Source: Candidatus Acetothermia bacterium
Lineage (GTDB): Bacteria; Bipolaricaulota; Bipolaricaulia; UBA7950; UBA9294
Assembly: GCA_003650505.1 (NCBI GenBank)
Contig: QMQL01000050.1
Location: forward strand, 1 to 6,406
DNA length: 6,406 nt
Direction: 5' to 3'
The translations under genes and the position numbers were made by a program. Shown piece after piece: positions 1-5,464 of this stretch; the stretch's first letter is position 1, and each line of letters opens with the position of its first letter. The notes under the pieces were generated by a model. It was not told where the DNA came from and did no database searches. It was given only the letters and a program-made list of their open reading frames with translations.

Positions 1-660
1 CGATGCGCGGGACGGCTCGTCGTTCCGCTTCGACAGGGCGCCGATCTGGACGAACCCGGCATAGGAGATCGGAAAGAGGCCGGCCTCCGCCCCGCCGGCG
101 ACGGCGGCGTCGATGAACCCGGAGCAGATCAGCTCGGAGGCGATCCCGATCGCGTGGGCCGAGCTGGCGCACGCCGATACGACCCCGAAGTTCGCCCCCC
201 GCAGGCCGAACTCGATCGCGATCTCTCCGGCGACGGCGTTCGGCATCAGCCGCGGGATGAAGAACGGGCTGACCCGCCGCGGCCCTTGCTCGAACAGGAC
301 CTTGAAGTTGGCCGACATCGTCTCGAGACCGCCGATCCCGGTCCCGGCGATCACCCCGACCCGGTCCGGGTCGAGGTCCGCCGGATTCAGCCCTGCATCG
401 GAGAACGCGAGTTTCGTTGCCACCAGCCCGAACTGGGCCGAGCGGTCGATCCGGCGCGCCCTCCTCCGGTCCATATGCTCGAGCGGGTCGAAATCGAGGA
501 CCGGCGCGCCGATCTTGACGTCGATCCCATCGAGATCGATGATGTCATCGACCCTCCTTATCCCGCTCTTCCCGGTCCGGAGCCCCTCCCAGAACGCCTC
601 CTTCCCGATCCCGATCGGGGTGATCGGGCCGAGGCCGGTCACCACCACCCGTCTAGCCAT
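1..660 (-). CDS. fabF: 3-oxoacyl-ACP synthase II (FabF), 5' part; cut by left edge
   Basis: Condensing enzyme of type II fatty acid synthesis: it joins malonyl-ACP to an acyl-ACP and releases CO2, in the cytosol. The first 220 residues are present, against about 410 in the family. The N-terminus (RRVVVTGLGPITPIG) is typical of KAS II. IAGTGIGG lies near residues 104-111, SPFFIPRLMPN at 131-141, and the nucleophile is Cys164 in VVSACASSAHAIG, where most FabF have ACATG or ACASG. The frame ends at GALSKRNDEPSRAS, the conserved run before the first catalytic His, so both active-site His residues lie off the window. The ATG at 660 has AAGGAG (665-670) four bases upstream. It overlaps the end of atpC by 8 bases, suggesting translational coupling. 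Nothing in the visible half suggests a broken gene. FabB or another KAS paralogue is less likely given the FabF-like motifs. Confidence 0.95.
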   Translation of the reverse strand, partial: MARRVVVTGLGPITPIGIGKEAFWEGLRTGKSGIRRVDDIIDLDGIDVKIGAPVLDFDPLEHMDRRRARRIDRSAQFGLVATKLAFSDAGLNPADLDPDRVGVIAGTGIGGLETMSANFKVLFEQGPRRVSPFFIPRLMPNAVAGEIAIEFGLRGANFGVVSACASSAHAIGIASELICSGFIDAAVAGGAEAGLFPISYAGFVQIGALSKRNDEPSRAS

Positions 661-1021
661 GCCGCTCCTTCGTCCGCTCGAGGACGAGGAGGCGCCGGCG
701 CTCCCCCTCGTTCTCCGGCCGGTCGCCGATCTCCGCCAATCTCCGTCTGACCCCCTCGAGGTCGATCTCCTCGATCGGAGTGGCGTCCTCGACGAGGACG
801 CTGACCGTCCCGTCGTTCGATACGCGGAGCGCCCCCCCGTAGCAGGCGAGGGTCACCTCTCCATCACCGGTCTTGACCCGGAGCGGGGCATCCCCGACCG
901 CGGCGAGGAGCGGGGCGTGCCCGTCCATGATGGCGAACTCACCGGTCGGGCTTTCAGCCACGACCATCGTCGCCTCTCCATCGAAGAAGACCCGTTCGGC
1001 CGATCGGACCTGGCAGTGCAT
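653..1021 (-). CDS. atpC: F-type ATP synthase epsilon subunit
   Basis: Central-stalk subunit of F1 that couples rotation to catalysis and can brake ATP hydrolysis. The beta-sandwich signature is clear: ERVFFDGEATMVVAES at residues 9-24, then GEFAIMDGHAPLLAAV at 27-42. Two short charged C-terminal helices follow (IDLEGVRRRLAEIG and the final ERRRLLVLERTKERHG). The ATG at 1021 is chosen because GGAGGT sits four bases upstream; it gives 122 aa, slightly short for the family. A TTG at 1045 in the same frame would add eight residues (MAKPLEVR) but has no Shine-Dalgarno site. Stop TAG at 653. The gene is unusual in its place: the upstream neighbour is deoC rather than atpD, and it overlaps fabF by 8 bases. 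Assignment rests on the N-terminal domain, which is convincing; the C-terminal helices alone would not be specific. Confidence 0.9.
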   Translation of the reverse strand: MHCQVRSAERVFFDGEATMVVAESPTGEFAIMDGHAPLLAAVGDAPLRVKTGDGEVTLACYGGALRVSNDGTVSVLVEDATPIEEIDLEGVRRRLAEIGDRPENEGERRRLLVLERTKERHG

Positions 1022-1024
1022 TCG

Positions 1025-1038
1025 AACCTCCAGAGGTT
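1025..1038 (-). repeat. Small inverted repeat containing the atpC Shine-Dalgarno site
   Basis: AACCTC-2 bases-GAGGTT is a perfect 6-base dyad. On the mRNA the right arm carries the GGAGGT ribosome site of atpC (1031 down to 1026). As RNA it can form only a 5-bp stem with a 4-base loop, so it is weak, but pairing would hide the ribosome site. Seen directly; function is inference. Confidence 0.4.
1026..1031 (-). promoter_or_regulatory. Ribosome binding site deciding the atpC start
   Basis: GGAGGT four bases before the ATG at 1021. No comparable site precedes the in-frame TTG at 1045, so this favours the shorter 122-residue protein. Confidence 0.75.
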
Positions 1039-1044
1039 TTGCCA

Positions 1045-1074
1045 ACTATAGTCGAGGGAAGGGAAGGAGGGCAA
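1045..1074 (-). promoter_or_regulatory. Possible weak promoter for atpC-fabF
   Basis: On the minus strand TTGCCC (1074-1069) and TATAGT (1050-1045) are separated by 18 bases, four and five matches respectively to the sigma70 hexamers. Transcription would begin near 1038, giving a leader of about 17 bases that still includes the GGAGGT site and excludes the TTG at 1045. It lies in the only sizeable gap of the minus-strand gene array. The -35 match is modest, so this is tentative. Confidence 0.3.
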
Positions 1075-1081
1075 GGAGAGG

Positions 1082-1753
1082 CTACTGATCGAGCCCCTCG
1101 AGGATGGCGGCGGTCCGGCTCGCCCCGATCCTGGTCGCCCCGGCCTCGATCATCGCGATCGCCGTAGAAGCGTCCCTGATCCCGCCGGCCGCTTTGACCC
1201 CGGTCTTGTCCCCGACCGTCCGGCGTAGGAGGGCGACGTCCTCGACCGTCGCCCCTCCCGGCCCGAAGCCGGTCGATGTCTTGACGAAATCTGCCCCTCC
1301 TGCCACGGCGAGGATCGCTCCGGCGACCTTCTCTCCCTCCTCGAGGAGGGCGGTCTCGAGGATCACCTTGACGAGGACCTCCCCCGGCGCCTTCCGCGCC
1401 GCTGCGCAGACGCCCCGGATGTCGGCGAGGACGGCTTCATAGTCCCCCTCCTTCAGGGCGGCGACGTTGATCACCATGTCGAGCTCTTCCGCTCCGGATG
1501 CTATCGCCTTCTCCGCCTCGAATCCCTTCACCTCGGCCGTCGTCATCCCGTGCGGGAACCCGATCACCGCGCATACCTTGACCGCGCTGTCGGCGGTCAG
1601 TTTCCGGGCGAGGGGAACGTGGCACGGGTTGACGCAGACCGATGCGACCCCGTAGCGGATCCCCTCCTCGCACAACCTCTCTACCCCCTCCCGCGTCGCC
1701 GTCGGGCCGAGAAGGGTGTGGTCGATCATCTTCGCCAGTTCTTCCCGTCGCAC
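1082..1753 (-). CDS. deoC: Deoxyribose-phosphate aldolase
   Basis: Cleaves 2-deoxy-D-ribose 5-phosphate to glyceraldehyde 3-phosphate and acetaldehyde; the last step of deoxynucleoside salvage, in the cytosol. The 223-residue protein has the usual length for the short bacterial DeoC family and a TIM-barrel pattern throughout. Visible signatures are IDHTLL (10-15), ASVCVNP (37-43), VCAVIGFPHG (60-69), ELDMVIN with Asp92, the Schiff-base lysine Lys158 in DFVKTSTGF, and the second catalytic Lys187 in VKAAGGI, followed by the phosphate-binding GATRIGAS (205-212). The start is GTG at 1753, with the full AAGGAGGT site just upstream; reading further upstream gives a low-complexity, non-family extension inside the previous gene. 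It begins 13 bases after the acetyltransferase stop, so the two are almost surely co-transcribed. No other nucleoside-salvage gene (deoA, deoD, cdd) is visible beside it. Confidence 0.97.
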   Translation of the reverse strand: MRREELAKMIDHTLLGPTATREGVERLCEEGIRYGVASVCVNPCHVPLARKLTADSAVKVCAVIGFPHGMTTAEVKGFEAEKAIASGAEELDMVINVAALKEGDYEAVLADIRGVCAAARKAPGEVLVKVILETALLEEGEKVAGAILAVAGGADFVKTSTGFGPGGATVEDVALLRRTVGDKTGVKAAGGIRDASTAIAMIEAGATRIGASRTAAILEGLDQ

Positions 1754-1756
1754 GAT

Positions 1757-1764
1757 ACCTCCTT
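1757..1764 (-). promoter_or_regulatory. Ribosome binding site fixing the deoC GTG start
   Basis: AAGGAGGT, a complete match to the anti-Shine-Dalgarno sequence, ends three bases before GTG at 1753. It lies in the 13-base gap after the acetyltransferase stop and rules out the longer upstream reading frame. Confidence 0.85.
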
Positions 1765-1766
1765 TC

Positions 1767-2597
1767 CTAGTCCCCGGATCCCCGCTCGAAGAGGTGGAAG
1801 CTCCTCCCCCCTTCGTGGACGAGGCCAACGATCCTGTATCCGAGCGATAATAGCAAGGGATAGAGCTCCCGGGTCCCGAGCCTCCATCCCCGCGCCGCCG
1901 GGAGATCCTCCCGCCTCAGCCGGTCGAGATCGACCGGGATCTCGGTCAACACGTACGGCCGCTTCGGCGAATCGGCGAACCCGATTAGGGCGCGGAGGCC
2001 GGACGGTATCCCCTTCGTCTTGGTCAGTACCTCCATCTGGTCGAACGAAAGGTCGAAGTGCGGAAGCGGCCTCCCCTCTTCGAGGGCGCGGCGGACCCGG
2101 GGAGATCCGATCCGCCACTCGATACGGAGCCGGTCGGTGGCGAGCCCGGCGTTCAGCCGATCATCGAGCGTTCCAAGGGCGTTCCGCACGTAGTCCGCCG
2201 CTATCCCGCCGAGCTTATTGAACGCAAGATGCGATTGACCGCTCCTCAGCGGATCCATCCACCAGGAGACGCGAGCGATCCCGGCCTCGAGCAATACCTC
2301 GCGTTCCCGCAACCGGAGGAGGGTTCCGATCCCCTCGTTCCTGACCCCCTCCGCCACGGCGTGGATGTAGGTGAACCGGCCCTCTTCCCCCGAGTTCACG
2401 GAGACGATGTCGACGAGAGCTCCGAGTAACATCTCCCCCTCCCACGCGCCGAGGAGGAGGCCACCGGCCTCCTTTATCGCGGCGAGGATCGGGGCGGATA
2501 AGGCCGCCTTTGCCCGAGCCCCGAGGAGGGAGCGCTGGAGCGTTTCGCAGGCCCGCAGGTCATCGAGCGTCGTCAGGGGGCGGATGGTCATGTCCAT
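1767..2597 (-). CDS. GNAT-family acetyltransferase of the COG3375 type
   Basis: Predicted acyl-CoA-dependent N-acyltransferase; substrate unknown. The 276 residues start MDMTIRPLTTLDDL. The acetyl-CoA pyrophosphate loop is R-N-E-G-I-G at 86-91 (R/QxxGxG). After it come ITW-like SWWMDPL (111-117), FNKLG (126-130), and the segment LNAGLATDRLRIEWRI (148-163), which resembles the YG..N.GLPTDRL.VEW run that I associate with COG3375, rather than with ribosomal-protein or aminoglycoside acetyltransferases. The C-terminal third (VLTEIPVDLD near 216-225, WRLGTRELYPLLLSLGY, then GRSFHLF) also matches that family pattern. Start is ATG 2597 or ATG 2591, two codons apart; neither has a strong Shine-Dalgarno site. 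Either overlaps the diguanylate cyclase by 32-38 bases, so translation probably depends on ribosomes finishing that gene. Stop TAG. The family call comes from remembered motifs and should be confirmed with a profile. Confidence 0.85.
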   Translation of the reverse strand: MDMTIRPLTTLDDLRACETLQRSLLGARAKAALSAPILAAIKEAGGLLLGAWEGEMLLGALVDIVSVNSGEEGRFTYIHAVAEGVRNEGIGTLLRLREREVLLEAGIARVSWWMDPLRSGQSHLAFNKLGGIAADYVRNALGTLDDRLNAGLATDRLRIEWRIGSPRVRRALEEGRPLPHFDLSFDQMEVLTKTKGIPSGLRALIGFADSPKRPYVLTEIPVDLDRLRREDLPAARGWRLGTRELYPLLLSLGYRIVGLVHEGGRSFHLFERGSGD

Positions 2598-4431
2598 CGG
2601 TCCGATCGGGTCCGTGTTCCCGCTTGTCGGCGTACATCTTCCGGTCGACCTCCTCAAGGATCGCCTGGAGGGATCGCCCCTCCCCGGGTGGACGCAAATA
2701 GATCCCGATGCTCAACCCGAGGGAGATCCCGGGTATCCCGGCCTCCTCCGGCAGCTTCGCGATCCTCTCCTTCAGCCGCTTCGCTACCATCTCGGCTTCC
2801 TCTCGGGTCTCGGGCATCAGGATGAGGAATTCGTCCCCGCCGTATCGGATGACGTGGTCGGCGGCACGGACGCTCTCGCCGATGACGCGGGCGATCTGTC
2901 GGAGAACGTCGTCCCCCTTCAAGTGGCCGAGCCGGTTGTTAACCTCCCGGAACCCGTCGATGTCGATCATCATCAGAGTCAAGGGGTGGTTGTACCGGTT
3001 GCTCCGGTTGAATTCCGCCTCGATGATCGAATTGAAGTAATGCCGGTTGTACATGCCGGTCAACGGATCGCGGATCGCCTGCTCGCGGAGGCTCTCCTTC
3101 GAGGCGAGGTTGGAGAGGGCGATGACAAGGTGGTTGGCGATCACTTCGAGTACCCGGCGATCTTCCTCGTCGAAGAAGCCGGGATCCTTGCTCTCGACGT
3201 TCAGCACGCCGTACAGCTCGCCGCTGAAGGTCACCGGGACGGCTATCTCCGATCGCGTCCCGGAGAACGCCTCGTAGTAACGCGGGTCGCGCCTCACGTC
3301 ATCGACGATGGCGTAACGCCTGTTCCGCGCTACCCAGCCCACAATCCCCTCGCCGGGCGGGAGGGACCAGCCGATCTCCACACCCCTCTCTCCGTACGGT
3401 CCCCGCGCACCGGCGACCTTCAGATCCCCCTCGCTCCCCCCGAGGAAGAGGACGCTCAACTGGTAGTCGAACTGTTCGGCCAGGAAGTCGATGGTCCCTG
3501 CCACCACCTGTTCGACGGTCGAAGCGGCGGCGATCTGTTGTCCGAACCCGTTGATCAATCGGAGCGACTCCTCCTGCCTCAGAGCGGAAATGGCGATCGC
3601 CAGCTGGCTTCCGAGGGCGGAGAGGACTTCGAGATCCTGCCCACCGAACGCCGCCCGTCGCTGACTCTCCACCTCGATCACCCCGATCGGCCCCTTCCTT
3701 CCGATCAGCGGAACGGCGAGGGCCGATCTCATCGAAGTACGTGATCCGTCGTAGCGGTCGTCCCTTGTAACGTCGGGGACGATCACCGGTTCGCTGTGCT
3801 TGATCGCAAGGTGCGTGATCCCCCTCCCTTCGACCGGGATCCGCATCCCCCGCATCGGGATCTCGCCTGCTGGGAAGAACGGGTTGGCGGCGGCTCCGTG
3901 TTGGACCATCTCCGCGCCTTCCGTCAGCCAGATGGCGCAGAAGTCGTAATCCAGGTCGTCGCGGACGTAGAGAGCAGCCCGTTCACACAGGGCTCCGACG
4001 TCGCCGATCTCGGTCAGCCCCTTCCCCAACTCCCAGAGGCCGTGCAGTCGCCCCGACCTGATCTGAGGGATGGCGCCGCGGACCGTCCCGATCACCAGAT
4101 CCTTCCCATCGATCCGGCGGATGACAACTTCCCGGGGCCGGGTTGTACCGTTGTTCCTGACGAACCGGCAGGACTCGATCTTGCCGATCGCGGCGGAACT
4201 CCGATCGAGTAGAGCCGCGATACTGGGTCGGTCCTCCTCCGCGACCAACCCCTCGAACGGCCTTCCGATAAGCTCGGAACGAGAACGCCCAAGCACGTCG
4301 AGGAACGCGGCATCGGCATAGCTCAACCTCCCCCCAACGAGGACGAACACCCCGACCGGATCGTGTTCGATCGGATCTCGGCAGTCACCCAACTCTGGTG
4401 GATGGGTTCGATCGGCGGCATCTCCGCGCAT
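2560..4431 (-). CDS. PAS-GAF-GAF-GGDEF diguanylate cyclase
   Basis: Makes cyclic di-GMP from two GTP; signalling. In 623 residues I see a PAS-like domain at about 20-120 (DPVGVFVLVGGRLSYADAAF, LIGRPFEGLV, then a strand-rich end), a GAF domain at about 140-285 (SALAVPLIGRKGPIGVIEV), a second GAF at about 300-442 (EIAVPVTFSGELYGVLNVESK) and a GGDEF domain from 447 to about 605. The catalytic domain begins with the usual DPLTGMYNRHYF. Asp490 in MMIDIDGF, Asn498, GHLKGD (502-507) and the signature RYGGDEF with GGDEF at 531-535 are all intact, so it should be active. The inhibitory I-site RxxD is present as Arg522-Asp525, exactly five residues before GGDEF. There is no transmembrane segment, signal peptide or EAL/HD-GYP domain, so it is cytosolic and sense-only. 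ATG 4431 has AGGTGA (4443-4438), which overlaps the era stop; the gap to era is 10 bases. The last dozen codons overlap the next gene. Confidence 0.95.
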   Translation of the reverse strand: MRGDAADRTHPPELGDCRDPIEHDPVGVFVLVGGRLSYADAAFLDVLGRSRSELIGRPFEGLVAEEDRPSIAALLDRSSAAIGKIESCRFVRNNGTTRPREVVIRRIDGKDLVIGTVRGAIPQIRSGRLHGLWELGKGLTEIGDVGALCERAALYVRDDLDYDFCAIWLTEGAEMVQHGAAANPFFPAGEIPMRGMRIPVEGRGITHLAIKHSEPVIVPDVTRDDRYDGSRTSMRSALAVPLIGRKGPIGVIEVESQRRAAFGGQDLEVLSALGSQLAIAISALRQEESLRLINGFGQQIAAASTVEQVVAGTIDFLAEQFDYQLSVLFLGGSEGDLKVAGARGPYGERGVEIGWSLPPGEGIVGWVARNRRYAIVDDVRRDPRYYEAFSGTRSEIAVPVTFSGELYGVLNVESKDPGFFDEEDRRVLEVIANHLVIALSNLASKESLREQAIRDPLTGMYNRHYFNSIIEAEFNRSNRYNHPLTLMMIDIDGFREVNNRLGHLKGDDVLRQIARVIGESVRAADHVIRYGGDEFLILMPETREEAEMVAKRLKERIAKLPEEAGIPGISLGLSIGIYLRPPGEGRSLQAILEEVDRKMYADKREHGPDRTDGHDHPPPDDAR

Positions 4432-4437
4432 GGTCGA

Positions 4438-4443
4438 TCACCT
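4438..4443 (-). promoter_or_regulatory. Ribosome binding site of the diguanylate cyclase, overlapping the era stop
   Basis: AGGTGA, six bases before ATG 4431, shares bases with the TAG stop of era (TAGGTGA). A ribosome terminating on era would sit on this site, so the two genes are probably translated in series. Confidence 0.75.
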
Positions 4444-5332
4444 ACTCCGATCCTGTAAGCTCCCGAATCTTCTCCTCGTCGCTCGTCCAGCTCGGCCTCA
4501 CCTTGGCGATGAGCTCGAGGTAGACCCTCCTGCCGAGGAGCCGCTCGATGTCCGCCCTCGCCCTGGTCCCGATCTCCTTTATCATGCGGCCGCCTCTCCC
4601 GATCACTATCCCTTTCTGGGACTCCCGTTCGGTGATGATCTCGGCCTTGATCTCCACGATCCCGTCGTCCCGCTCGACGATCCACTTCACCCGGACGGCG
4701 ATTGAGTACGGAACCTCCCGGTGGGTCAGCTCGGTCGCCTTCTCGCGGATCAGTTCACCGATCAGGAACTCCTCGCTCTGGTCGTACTTGACCTCGGGCG
4801 GGAAGAGGGGAGGGGTGACGGGGAGGTAACCGATCAGCGTCTCCAGGGCATCGTCGAGGCCCGTTCCCTCGGTGGCAGATATCGGGATCAGCTCGGCGAA
4901 GCGTCCCGTCTCCGCGTAGGCGACCAGGGTCTTCTCCAGTGCTCCCCGCTTGGCGATGTCGATCTTGTTCACGAGGAGGATGACCGGAGGGGTCTCCTTT
5001 CCGAGCCGTTCCATTATCTCTCGGTCGAAGGGATCGAGCCTCCCCCAGGCTTCGATGACGTAGATGAGGACGTCCAGGCCACGGAGGCTCCGGTAGGCCT
5101 TACGTACGATGTACCGGCTGAGTTTCGTCCTCGGATGATGGAGCCCGGGGGTATCGACGAACACTATCTGCGCGCGATCGGTCGTCAGGACACAGCGGAT
5201 CCGGTTGCGCGTCGCCTGCGGCTTAGTGGATGTGAGGAGGAGCTTCTCCCCTAGAATGGAGTTTAAGAACGTGGATTTACCCACATTAGTCTGTCCCAAG
5301 ACACCGACGAGGCCGGATCTGTATTCGTCCAT
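4442..5332 (-). CDS. era: GTPase Era, 16S rRNA/30S assembly factor
   Basis: Essential-type GTPase that binds the 3' end of 16S rRNA and helps 30S subunit maturation. The 296-residue length is standard. G1 is GQTNVGKST (13-21), where most Era have GRPNVGKS; G2 region QATR (39-42), G3 DTPG (60-63), G4 NKID (122-125) and G5 SAT (152-154) are all present. The family-specific C-terminal KH domain follows, with VIGRGGRMIKEIG at 243-255, which separates Era from EngA/Der and other GTPases. The start is taken as ATG 5332 because AAGGA (5341-5337) precedes it by four bases; a GTG four codons upstream (5344) is in frame but poorly placed relative to any ribosome site. It is the first gene of the minus-strand array, with a good promoter upstream. 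Stop TAG. Era is more often next to rnc, ybeY, recO or a diacylglycerol kinase gene; none is seen here. Confidence 0.97.
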   Translation of the reverse strand: MDEYRSGLVGVLGQTNVGKSTFLNSILGEKLLLTSTKPQATRNRIRCVLTTDRAQIVFVDTPGLHHPRTKLSRYIVRKAYRSLRGLDVLIYVIEAWGRLDPFDREIMERLGKETPPVILLVNKIDIAKRGALEKTLVAYAETGRFAELIPISATEGTGLDDALETLIGYLPVTPPLFPPEVKYDQSEEFLIGELIREKATELTHREVPYSIAVRVKWIVERDDGIVEIKAEIITERESQKGIVIGRGGRMIKEIGTRARADIERLLGRRVYLELIAKVRPSWTSDEEKIRELTGSE

Positions 5333-5340
5333 CCTATCCT

Positions 5341-5376
5341 TCACTCTTTAGGGAGCTTCCCCCTGTTCCGCTTCAT
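5341..5376 (-). CDS. Possible 11-codon leader ORF ahead of era
   Basis: ATG at 5376 opens a short frame reading M-K-R-N-R-G-K-L-P-K-E then TGA at 5343-5341. It lies wholly inside the predicted era leader (transcription start near 5391), is preceded by AAGGG only a base or so before the ATG, and ends eight bases before the era ATG. The peptide is strongly basic. This may be a chance frame: it is short and the ribosome site spacing is poor. No attenuator-type terminator accompanies it. Confidence 0.25.
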   Translation of the reverse strand: MKRNRGKLPKE

Positions 5377-5397
5377 TCCCTTTGGGGTTAAATTAGG

Positions 5398-5426
5398 AGT
5401 ATACTGTGCCAGAAGCCCGTTGTAAA
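5398..5426 (-). promoter_or_regulatory. Promoter of the era operon
   Basis: TTTACA (5426-5421), a 17-base spacer and TATACT (5403-5398) on the minus strand: five of six matches at each hexamer to sigma70 consensus, with ideal spacing. Transcription would start near 5391, giving a leader of about 59 bases before the era ATG. The -35 hexamer overlaps that of the rightward promoter. Confidence 0.6.
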
Positions 5427-5448
5427 GCGGTTCGGCGCCGATTATACT
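5420..5448 (+). promoter_or_regulatory. Promoter of the HutI-like gene
   Basis: TTGTAA (5420-5425), 17-base spacer, TATACT (5443-5448). Matches are four of six at -35 and five of six at -10. Transcription would start near 5455, leaving a leader of only about ten bases that begins almost at the ribosome site GGGAGG (5456-5461). A second TATACT at 5400-5405 lies on this strand too, but lacks a -35. Confidence 0.55.
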
Positions 5449-5454
5449 CTCGGC
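5437..5454. promoter_or_regulatory. Inverted repeat over the -10 of the HutI-like gene; possible operator
   Basis: GCCGA-8 bases-TCGGC, perfect 5-base arms enclosing the TATACT hexamer. A repressor bound here would block the rightward promoter and not directly the leftward one. Short arms in a GC-rich region make chance plausible; no regulator gene is adjacent in the window. Confidence 0.25.
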
Positions 5455-5464
5455 CGGGAGGCGG

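Noticed and set aside
113..1051. Long plus-strand open frame opposite fabF and atpC
   Set aside because: It is the antisense shadow of two clearly recognisable genes; the Arg/Pro/Ser-rich product has no family pattern. Long antisense frames are expected at this GC content.
1754..1828. N-terminal extension of deoC upstream of GTG 1753
   Set aside because: It overlaps the end of the acetyltransferase, is Ser/Gly-rich and unlike any DeoC N-terminus, and the complete AAGGAGGT site marks the GTG as the start.
2598..2657. N-terminal extension of the acetyltransferase into the cyclase
   Set aside because: The added 20 residues do not fit the GNAT fold, which begins at TIRPLTTLDDL, and they would deepen the overlap with the GGDEF coding end.
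2371..3744. 457-codon plus-strand open frame opposite the cyclase and acetyltransferase
   Set aside because: Strikingly long, but it runs antisense across two genes with intact motifs and crosses their junction. It reads as low-complexity complement of GGDEF/GAF coding, with no convincing ribosome site or domain.
5351..5387. Short dyads gggagcttccc and ccctttgggg in the era leader as a terminator or riboswitch
   Set aside because: Stems are about four base pairs, with no U-run and no larger conserved architecture.
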